DNA from: DASUFP01 sp036274495
GTDB lineage: Bacteria; Bacteroidota; Bacteroidia; AKYH767-A; OLB10
Reading direction: 5' to 3'
Length of the DNA: 16,873 bases
Assembly: GCA_036274495.1 (NCBI GenBank)
Contig: DASUFP010000018.1
Span: 1-16,873, forward strand
The position numbers were made by a program, and so were the translations under genes. Positions 7,566-13,905 of the stretch are shown piece by piece. Every line of letters starts with the position of its first letter. The stretch's first letter is position 1. The notes under the pieces are model-generated. The model made no database searches. It was not told where the DNA came from and saw nothing but the letters and a program-made list of their open reading frames with translations.

Positions 7566-7573
7566 CAAATATA
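7566..7573 (-). promoter_or_regulatory. -7 box directly before the rlmI start codon
   Basis: On the minus strand 7573 to 7566 is TATATTTG, an exact TAnnTTTG match. Only 4 nt separate it from the ATG at 7561, so transcription should begin at the start codon itself. No TTG -33 element is evident. Confidence 0.55.
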
Positions 7574-7612
7574 GTCCGATCGTTTCGTTCTCAGTTATGA
7601 CGCCCTATTGTG

Positions 7613-7620
7613 TATTTTTA
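7613..7620 (+). promoter_or_regulatory. Possible -7 box for xseA
   Basis: TATTTTTA is one mismatch from TAnnTTTG and ends 6 nt before the second in-frame ATG of xseA (7627). If real, it removes the upstream ATG at 7597 from the transcript and again gives a leaderless start. Confidence 0.3.
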
Positions 7621-7626
7621 CACTCA

Positions 7627-9024
7627 ATGACACCGTTTTCATCCAATTCCAGGGACACCTTTTACAGTCTCTCGTCAATAAGCCTGGGCATCAGAGATGC
7701 CTTTCAGCAGCAATTTGGGGAGCGATCATTTTGGATTGTTGCAGAAATATCCGATTTGAATGTCAGGAAAGGACACTGTTACCTTTCACTGGTCGAAAAA
7801 CTACCCGGCACCGCCGCACCTGTTTGTGAGTTGAAAGGAATTATCTGGGCCAATAAGTTCGAAAAGATTGCTGCAACATTTGCATCAGAAACAGGCGTTC
7901 CCCTTGCGGTGAATACTAAAATACTATTCCTGGCGTCCGTACGATTCGATGTAAAATGGGGATTGAGCCTGGTGGTTGACGACATTGAACCCAAATATAC
8001 CATTGGCCTGCTTCAGCTGGAACGGGACCGTACCGTTGCCAGGCTAAAAGCCGATGGAGAATATGGACTGAATAAACAGGTTGGCTTTCCTCTGGTGCCC
8101 CAGCGTATTGCGGTAATTTCGGCGATGGACTCAAAAGGATATGAGGACTTTCAGAATAAACTCCTCAGGAATCCCTATGGTTATTTTTTTAATGTCCGCT
8201 TATTTCCTTCACTGCTGCAGGGCGATGGGGCGGCCGCCCAGATGACAACCCGGTTGGTGGAGATTTTTAACAATATTCACAATTTTGATCTGGTGGCAAT
8301 AGTTCGCGGAGGAGGAGGTACCATCGATCTGAATTGTTTTAATGATTACAAACTGGCCAGAGCTGTAGCGCGTTTTCCAATACCGGTGATAACCGGAGTA
8401 GGTCACACCACCAACATAAGTGTGGCCGATGAAGTGGCTTTTGCCGATTGTATCACTCCTACAGATGCTGCTGATTATATTGTACAAAAAACACTCTGGT
8501 TTGAACAGGATATAGTGGCAAAACTGGAATCAATAATCGACAATTATGATGCCGTTGCGGCCGATGCCCGTACCTTTTTGTCGGAAACGGCAACATTGAT
8601 AACGGCCGCGGGACGCCAATTTATTTCTTCGTCAGGCGAAAATTTATCCGCAATACTTAAAGGGCTGCAGACAGCATCAAAGATTGCTGTTTCCGAAGCA
8701 CTGGCAAGTTTACGTCACACCGGATTTCAGGTGGGCAACCGTGCAGTTATAAAAGTAAATGAAGAAAAAACCGCAATTAATAAGTTTTATATGGGAAGAT
8801 TGAAGAGGGCACCTGTTAATTTGCTTGAACAGCGGGACAGACAAATAATTGCCTTCGAATCTTCCGCAAGACAGCTGGACCCCGAAAATATTTTAAAAAG
8901 AGGGTTTAGTATTACACGCAAAAACGGAAAAGCATTACTTTCATCCGGCAGCCTGAATCCGGGTGATCTACTCATTACTCAATTTTATGAAGGAACCATC
9001 AAAAGCAAAGTCGGCGAAAAGTAA
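7627..9024 (+). CDS. xseA: Exodeoxyribonuclease VII large subunit
   Basis: XseA is the catalytic subunit of exonuclease VII, which degrades single-stranded DNA from both ends in repair. From the ATG at 7627 it is 465 aa; an in-frame ATG at 7597 would add 10 residues, but the promoter-like box at 7613-7620 and the lack of a ribosome site favour 7627. An OB-fold domain comes first (FWIVAEISDLNVRKGHCYLSL, about 35-55), then the catalytic core with RIAVISAMDSKGYEDF (160-175), VAIVRGGGGTIDLNCFND (223-240) and PVITGVGHTTNISVADEVAF (253-272), and a helical C-terminal region ending in LKRGFSITRKNGKAL. The core motif departs from the E. coli RGGGSxEDLWxFN form, a Bacteroidota-like variant. It overlaps xseB by 38 nt. 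Confidence 0.93.
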   Translation: MTPFSSNSRDTFYSLSSISLGIRDAFQQQFGERSFWIVAEISDLNVRKGHCYLSLVEKLPGTAAPVCELKGIIWANKFEKIAATFASETGVPLAVNTKILFLASVRFDVKWGLSLVVDDIEPKYTIGLLQLERDRTVARLKADGEYGLNKQVGFPLVPQRIAVISAMDSKGYEDFQNKLLRNPYGYFFNVRLFPSLLQGDGAAAQMTTRLVEIFNNIHNFDLVAIVRGGGGTIDLNCFNDYKLARAVARFPIPVITGVGHTTNISVADEVAFADCITPTDAADYIVQKTLWFEQDIVAKLESIIDNYDAVAADARTFLSETATLITAAGRQFISSSGENLSAILKGLQTASKIAVSEALASLRHTGFQVGNRAVIKVNEEKTAINKFYMGRLKRAPVNLLEQRDRQIIAFESSARQLDPENILKRGFSITRKNGKALLSSGSLNPGDLLITQFYEGTIKSKVGEK

Positions 9025-9232
9025 AGAGGCCGATTTTATTTCATATTCCGATGCAGTCGCCGAACTGGAATCTATTTTAGAGGGAATTGAAAGCGGTGAA
9101 ACAGACATTGACCTCCTTTCGGAACAACTGAAACGGGCAGTATTCCTCGTGCGCTTGTGCCGGTCAAAACTGCGGAATACCGATCAGGAGGTGAAAAAAA
9201 TAATCAAGGAATTCGATCAGGAAGAGGAGTGA
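8987..9232 (+). CDS. xseB: Exodeoxyribonuclease VII small subunit
   Basis: XseB is the small helical subunit that wraps the long helices of XseA. The 81-aa protein has a lysine-rich leader (MKEPSKAKSAKSKEADF) and then the family core SYSDAVAELESILEGIESGE, a helical hairpin continuing through LSEQLKRAVFLVRLCRSKL, typical of family members of 70-90 aa. I chose the ATG at 8987; a GTG at 8963 in the same frame would add eight residues without family resemblance. The start lies 38 nt inside the end of xseA, implying coupled translation, which suits two partners of one complex. Its 3' end overlaps the end of folP on the other strand by 16 bp. Confidence 0.9.
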   Translation: MKEPSKAKSAKSKEADFISYSDAVAELESILEGIESGETDIDLLSEQLKRAVFLVRLCRSKLRNTDQEVKKIIKEFDQEEE

Positions 9233-10107
9233 GAGGTAACGGCATTTTTCAATGCCAGATAGAGCTTAACGGTCTGAATGGCCTCTTTTACATCGTGTAC
9301 CCTGAGTAAACCGGCACCGTTTTGCAAAGCCACCATATTTAAGGCCGTTGTTCCATTTAGAGCCTCTTCGGGTTTTAATCCTAATGTTTTGTATGTCAAC
9401 GATTTGCGCGACAGTCCGGCCAGGATTGGCTTATCCAGTTGCTGAAAAAGGTTCAGGTCGTTCAATAGCTGAAAATTGTGTTGGGTGGTTTTTCCGAAAC
9501 CAAAGCCGGGATCAAGGATAGTATCCCTTACTCCTGCCTTTTGTAGGGCCGGGAGGGTATCGGCAAAAAAAGTAAAAACCTCTTCGGTTACATTCTTGTA
9601 TTTGGGCTTTTCCTGCATGGTTGCGGGTTCTCCTTTCATATGCATGAGAATATAGGGCACCTGTAAGGCTCCGGCAGCCTGAAACATTTCAGGATCAAAA
9701 GATCCACCCGATATATCGTTTATTATGGATGCGCCCTTTTCCACAGCCTTTTGGGCAACGTCAGCATAAAAAGTGTCCACCGACACCAGGGCCTGCGGAA
9801 ATTTATCCAGAACAGCTTCCAGCGCAGGAAGCAGCCTTGAAGCCTCTTTTTTAGGGCTGATTTTATCGGCTCCCGGTCGGGTTGATTGGGCACCGATATC
9901 GATAATCGCCGCTCCCTGACGGATCATCGTGCCTGCATGAGCTACAATTGCTTTAAGATCGGTAAATTTGCCCCCATCGTAAAATGAATCAGGCGTCACA
10001 TTTAAAATGCCCATTATCAGTGGGGTACTTAGGTCAAGCAATCTTCCTTTGCAGTTAAAAACGTGCAATTGTTGATAGTTTTCTACGACTGACGGTTTCA
10101 TTTTCAT
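9217..10107 (-). CDS. folP: Dihydropteroate synthase
   Basis: FolP joins p-aminobenzoate and dihydropterin pyrophosphate to make 7,8-dihydropteroate in folate synthesis and is the sulfonamide target. The 296-aa protein has the full TIM-barrel signature set: IMGILNVTPDSFYDGGKF (31-48), IIDIGAQSTRPGA (68-80), VSVDTF (108-113), INDISGG (129-135), ILDPGFGFGKT (197-207), LAGLSRKS (229-236) and the end motif LLRVHDVKEA (267-276). Asn36, Asp111, Asn130, Asp199, Lys235 and Arg269/His271 correspond to known substrate-binding positions. A second ATG at 10101 is an equally possible start. It is divergent from the DUF1599 gene and shares with it an upstream region holding an inverted repeat; the 3' end overlaps xseB. 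Confidence 0.96.
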   Translation of the reverse strand: MKMKPSVVENYQQLHVFNCKGRLLDLSTPLIMGILNVTPDSFYDGGKFTDLKAIVAHAGTMIRQGAAIIDIGAQSTRPGADKISPKKEASRLLPALEAVLDKFPQALVSVDTFYADVAQKAVEKGASIINDISGGSFDPEMFQAAGALQVPYILMHMKGEPATMQEKPKYKNVTEEVFTFFADTLPALQKAGVRDTILDPGFGFGKTTQHNFQLLNDLNLFQQLDKPILAGLSRKSLTYKTLGLKPEEALNGTTALNMVALQNGAGLLRVHDVKEAIQTVKLYLALKNAVTSHSSS

Positions 10108-10123
10108 TTAAACTACATTCTTT

Positions 10124-10145
10124 TACAGGTAATTTGTGACCTGTA
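10124..10145. promoter_or_regulatory. Inverted repeat TACAGGT-N8-ACCTGTA between folP and the DUF1599 gene
   Basis: Perfect 7-bp arms TACAGGT (10124-10130) and ACCTGTA (10139-10145) flank 8 nt. The repeat sits in the 59-nt divergent intergenic region, 16 nt upstream of folP's ATG and 21 nt upstream of the DUF1599 gene's ATG. Arm length, spacing and position are those of a homodimeric regulator site overlapping two divergent promoters. The regulator is unknown. Confidence 0.45.
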
Positions 10146-10166
10146 TTTCAGGCATAACACTGATGT

Positions 10167-10766
10167 ATGAAAACCACTGTTGAAACTGCTACACCACCCA
10201 GTATGGATCCTCAAACCGGGCTTACCTCACAACAATATGATCAGGCTATTGCCGGATGCAAATATATATTTACTGCCAAGATGAAAGACTATGGAAGTGC
10301 CTGGAGGATTCTCAGGCTGAGTTCCATTACCGACCAGATGTTCATCAAGGCTCAGCGTATCAGAAGCATCGAAGATAAAGGTACTCGTAAGGTACAGGAG
10401 GGAATTGATTCGGAATACAAGGGAATCATCAATTATGCAATCATTGCTCTCATCCAGCACGAGCTCGGAGTAGCCGAAAAACCTGATCTGAGTCCTGAAA
10501 AAGCCGATGGCTGGTTCGATACACACGTATCCAGGGCTAAGGCCTTGATGGAGGATAAAAACCATGACTACAGTGAGGCATGGAGAAAAATGAGGGTCAG
10601 TTCAATCACCGATCTTATTCTTATGAAGCTGCTTCGTGTGAAGCAGATAGAGGACAATAAAGGGGCAACGCTCATTTCAGAAGGAATTGATGCCAATTAC
10701 TACGACATCATAAATTATGCAGTCTTCGCATTAATTAAATTATCTGATCTTACAAAACCACATTAA
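10167..10766 (+). CDS. DUF1599 (nucleotide modification associated domain 1) protein, tandem duplicate
   Basis: The 199-aa, all-helical-looking protein consists of two copies of one domain, about residues 31-100 and 122-193. Both keep the pattern K-x-x-DY-x-x-AWR-x-x-R-x-SSITD-x-x-x-x-K-x-x-R-x-x-x-IED and, later, EGID-x-x-Y-x-x-IINYAxxALI. I recognise this as the DUF1599/NMAD1 family, common in Bacteroidota and also found in phages; its biochemical role is not established to my knowledge. The name comes from proposed links to modified-nucleotide metabolism. The charged, repeated Asp/Glu/Lys positions could suit a nucleotide-binding helical bundle (inference). It has no signal peptide. It is the first gene of a five-gene operon and its stop is 3 nt before the DoxX-type gene; DUF1599-DoxX-tpiA is a neighbourhood I recall from other Bacteroidota. 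Confidence 0.85.
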   Translation: MKTTVETATPPSMDPQTGLTSQQYDQAIAGCKYIFTAKMKDYGSAWRILRLSSITDQMFIKAQRIRSIEDKGTRKVQEGIDSEYKGIINYAIIALIQHELGVAEKPDLSPEKADGWFDTHVSRAKALMEDKNHDYSEAWRKMRVSSITDLILMKLLRVKQIEDNKGATLISEGIDANYYDIINYAVFALIKLSDLTKPH

Positions 10767-10769
10767 TCT

Positions 10770-12026
10770 ATGAAAGGACTCAGCTGGATTTCCAGAATGC
10801 TCGTTGGAGCACTTTTTATTGTTTCCGGACTTATAAAAGCAAATGACCCCACAGGATTCTCCTACAAACTGGATGAGTACTTCATTGTGTTTGGAACACC
10901 CTGGATGTCTGATTTCAGCTTACTGCTGGCATCATTTATCTGCATTCTTGAAATAGTATTAGGTGCCGCAGTTATTTTTGGAACCCGCATGGTAACTGTT
11001 GCATGGGCACTGCTCAGCATGATTGTGTTCTTTACTTTTCTAACATTTTATTCAGCCTATTTCAACAAGGTAACCGACTGCGGTTGTTTTGGTGATGCCC
11101 TTAAACTGACCCCCTGGCAATCCTTTTCAAAGGATGTGGTATTGCTGTTTTTTGTGCTTATTATTTTTGTACGAAGGAAATACATCACACATACCGACTT
11201 CAGGACCGATATTATTGATTGTGTAGTTGCATTACTGCTGATCGCACTCTTCTCGTTGTTGGTAATTCACTGGCCTTTCCCGGTAATTTTTGCAGCAATG
11301 GTTCTGTTCGCTATTGTATTGCTGAAAAAGTATTTCAGAAAAATGCCCAATACAATGGTGCTTGGTGTATCGGCTTTGGCATCTCTTTATTTTACCTGGT
11401 ATTGTGTAAACCATTTGCCTGTCAAGGATTTCAGACCCTATGCCATCAACAAAAATATCAGTGATGGAATGAGTATACCTGCAGGAGCTCCCAAAGACAG
11501 TATTGTTATGAAGTTTCAATACAAAAAAGACGGAGTTGTCTATTCATTTTCCGCTGATGCGTTGCCTGAAGACCTCGATAAATATGAGTTTGTTGATCGT
11601 TTTGACGACGTTATACGTAAAGGATACGTTCCGCCCATTCACGATTTTACGATTACAGATGTGAATGGTGCTGACTTTACCGAATCTTATTTGCACCATG
11701 AGGGACCGGTATTTATGCTGGTAGCATATGATTTAGCCAAAACAGATAAAAAAGTACAAAGTAAAATAAATGCATTTGTTGCCGACTGTGATAAGGCCGG
11801 AATTCCTTTCTTCGGGCTCACATCAACATCATTTGAAGAAACAGATCAGATGCGCCACGAATTCCAGAGTATGTTTCCCTATTTTGCCTGCGACGCAACT
11901 ACCTTAAAAACCATCATCAGATCTAACCCCGGACTTGTGCTCCTTGATAAGGGAACTGTGAAAGGTAAGTGGCACTTCAATGATTTTCCCACTTTTACAG
12001 AAGTAAAACCGCGGCTTTCCAACTAA
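10770..12026 (+). CDS. DoxX/MauE-like membrane protein with thioredoxin-like C-terminal domain (BT_3928-type)
   Basis: The 418-aa protein starts with a four-helix DoxX/MauE-type membrane domain (about 1-135). It contains LVGALFIVSGLIKANDPTGF (11-30) and the CGCFGDALKLTPWQSFSKDV segment (104-123) seen in MauE-like proteins. Two or three more hydrophobic helices follow (about 148-212). A soluble C-terminal region (about 285-415) reads like a thioredoxin/AhpC fold (VFMLVAYDLAKTDKKVQ, IPFFGLTSTSF, NPGLVLLDKGTVKGKW) but has no CxxC; only isolated Cys340 and Cys374 occur. MauE-type proteins support disulfide or redox handling at the membrane, so a redox or folding role is plausible but inferred. 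It sits 3 nt after the DUF1599 gene and 6 nt before the permease gene. Bacteroidota annotate close relatives as BT_3928 family, with no known function. Confidence 0.8.
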   Translation: MKGLSWISRMLVGALFIVSGLIKANDPTGFSYKLDEYFIVFGTPWMSDFSLLLASFICILEIVLGAAVIFGTRMVTVAWALLSMIVFFTFLTFYSAYFNKVTDCGCFGDALKLTPWQSFSKDVVLLFFVLIIFVRRKYITHTDFRTDIIDCVVALLLIALFSLLVIHWPFPVIFAAMVLFAIVLLKKYFRKMPNTMVLGVSALASLYFTWYCVNHLPVKDFRPYAINKNISDGMSIPAGAPKDSIVMKFQYKKDGVVYSFSADALPEDLDKYEFVDRFDDVIRKGYVPPIHDFTITDVNGADFTESYLHHEGPVFMLVAYDLAKTDKKVQSKINAFVADCDKAGIPFFGLTSTSFEETDQMRHEFQSMFPYFACDATTLKTIIRSNPGLVLLDKGTVKGKWHFNDFPTFTEVKPRLSN

Positions 12027-12032
12027 TACAGC

Positions 12033-13109
12033 ATGATCCCATTCCTAAGCCGGAAACTGTTTTATGGATTGCTGGTGATGGCTGGAATCGTTTGTGTCGT
12101 GTTTTTTTTATTTAATATGCTGCCGGGCGATCCTGCCCGAATGATGCTTGGACAGCGGGCAGACGTAGCTTCCATCGAAAAAATTAACCATGAACTGGGC
12201 CGCGATCAGCCCATTTTGGTTCAATTTGCGCTTTATGTAAATGATTTATCACCGGTATCGCTCCATTCCGAAAACAATACCGGATCACCCTGGTATTTGG
12301 ATTCCGGGAAATATAAAAATGTAACCCGTTTGTTTTCCTTTCACGGCAAGGTGATGGTTTTGAAAATTCCATTCTTAAGAAGATCTTATCAGACAGGGCG
12401 TGAAGTAACCGGCATTATTGCGGATGCTTTACCCGGCACAGCATTGTTAGCTGTAGTTTCATTGCTGTTCGCTTCATTTTTCGGAATCGCACTGGGCGTT
12501 GTGGCAGCTTTAAAAAAACATTCGGCATTTGACGTTACAGCAACATTAGCTTCAGTGCTCGGGATGGCGCTTCCATCATTCTTCGCCGGAATTATTATTG
12601 CATGGCTTTTTGGATACGTATTAAGTGATTACACCGGTTTGCACATGACGGGCAGCTTATATTCCATAGATCCGTTTGAGGGCAGGATATTTACTCCGGC
12701 TAACCTTATTTTACCGGCACTTACACTTGGTATAAGGCCGCTTTCCGTAATTTTTCAGCTTACGCGCAGTTCCATGTACGACGTGTTATCACAAGATTAC
12801 ATCCGGACGGCCAAGGCAAAAGGCCTTGCCAAAATGTCAATTGTGCTCAAACATGCTCTTCGCAATGCGCTCAACCCTGTGGTAACCGCAGTTTCAGGGT
12901 GGTTTGGATCGTTGCTTGCTGGAGCGGTTTTTATTGAATATATTTTTGGATGGAAGGGTATAGGTAAGGTTACTGTTGACAGTCTGGAGCAATACGACTT
13001 CCCTGTTGTTATGGGTGCCGTACTTGTGGTTTCACTTTTTTTTGTGGTGATTAATATTGTAGTTGATATGGTTTATGGAATTTTAGACCCACGGGTACGC
13101 GTAGCTTAA
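12033..13109 (+). CDS. ABC transporter permease, OppB/DppB type
   Basis: This 358-aa inner-membrane protein is the first permease subunit of a peptide/opine/nickel ABC importer. It has the family start (one membrane helix at 9-30, then LPGDPARMMLGQRAD), a transmembrane core from about residue 133, the cytoplasmic EAA loop that docks the ATPase (DYIRTAKAKGLAKMSIVLKHALRNAL, about 255-280) and the standard end IFGWKGIG... VDMVYGILDPRVR. The periplasmic segment between helix 1 and the core (about 55-125) is longer than in E. coli OppB. No OppC, ATPase or binding-protein gene follows; the nearest candidate partner in the window is the binding lipoprotein at 1-701. It lies 6 nt after the DoxX-type gene and 31 nt before tpiA, so it is probably co-transcribed with unrelated housekeeping genes. 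Confidence 0.92.
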   Translation: MIPFLSRKLFYGLLVMAGIVCVVFFLFNMLPGDPARMMLGQRADVASIEKINHELGRDQPILVQFALYVNDLSPVSLHSENNTGSPWYLDSGKYKNVTRLFSFHGKVMVLKIPFLRRSYQTGREVTGIIADALPGTALLAVVSLLFASFFGIALGVVAALKKHSAFDVTATLASVLGMALPSFFAGIIIAWLFGYVLSDYTGLHMTGSLYSIDPFEGRIFTPANLILPALTLGIRPLSVIFQLTRSSMYDVLSQDYIRTAKAKGLAKMSIVLKHALRNALNPVVTAVSGWFGSLLAGAVFIEYIFGWKGIGKVTVDSLEQYDFPVVMGAVLVVSLFFVVINIVVDMVYGILDPRVRVA

Positions 13110-13140
13110 TGTTTTCTGAATATTTGTTTATTATTGAAGT

Positions 13141-13905
13141 ATGAGAAAAAAAATTGTTGCCGGAAACTGGAAAATGAATTGCGATAAACAGGAGGCGTTA
13201 TCGCTGGCGACTGAAATAGCAGGCATGTTTAAAGATGAGGTAATTGCCGGATCAACGGTTATTCTGGCTCCTCCGTTTGTTCATATTGGATCGGTTTCGC
13301 ATTTATTGAAAGAGTCTCCTATAGCTGTAGCAGCACAAAATTGCAGCTCAGAAAAGGCAGGGGCCTTTACGGGTGAAGTTTCAGCTGCTATGATTGCGTC
13401 AGTTGGCGCAACATGGGTAATTGCAGGACACAGCGAACGAAGGATGCTGTTTGGTGAAACAACTGATGTGATCAGAAAAAAAGCCGACATGATTTTAGAA
13501 GCCGGCCTTTCACTTATTTTTTGTTGTGGGGAAACACTGGAACAGCGGGATGCCGGATTGCAATCCGGTGTTATCAAAACACAATTAAATGAATCGCTTT
13601 TTCACCTGAAGGGAGATAGCATGAGCAGGGTGGTAATCGCCTATGAACCGGTTTGGGCCATTGGCACCGGAAAAACAGCCTCTCCTGAACAGGCACAGGA
13701 AATGCATGCTTTTATCAGAAACGAAGTACGCCTTAAGTATGGAGATGCGGTCAGTGAGTCGCTCACAATTCTCTATGGCGGAAGCTGCAATGAATCAAAT
13801 GCAGCAGTTTTGTTTGCACTGAAGGATGTCGACGGGGGACTGATAGGAGGAGCGTCATTAAAGTCCAGAAGTTTCATAAACATCATCAGGAGTCTTCCCA
13901 AATGA
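13141..13905 (+). CDS. tpiA: Triosephosphate isomerase
   Basis: TpiA interconverts dihydroxyacetone phosphate and glyceraldehyde-3-phosphate in glycolysis and gluconeogenesis. The 254-aa protein is complete: GNWKMN with Asn9 and catalytic Lys11, IAGHSERRMLFGET with catalytic His97, the AYEPVWAIGTGKTASPEQAQ segment with catalytic Glu169 and the mobile lid, LYGGSCNESN (211-220) and GGLIGGASLK (232-241) for phosphate binding. It starts 31 nt after the permease gene; a box of TAnnTTTG type in that gap is only approximate, so an extra internal promoter is possible but unproven. Its stop overlaps the start of the outer-membrane protein gene as ATGA. Confidence 0.97.
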   Translation: MRKKIVAGNWKMNCDKQEALSLATEIAGMFKDEVIAGSTVILAPPFVHIGSVSHLLKESPIAVAAQNCSSEKAGAFTGEVSAAMIASVGATWVIAGHSERRMLFGETTDVIRKKADMILEAGLSLIFCCGETLEQRDAGLQSGVIKTQLNESLFHLKGDSMSRVVIAYEPVWAIGTGKTASPEQAQEMHAFIRNEVRLKYGDAVSESLTILYGGSCNESNAAVLFALKDVDGGLIGGASLKSRSFINIIRSLPK

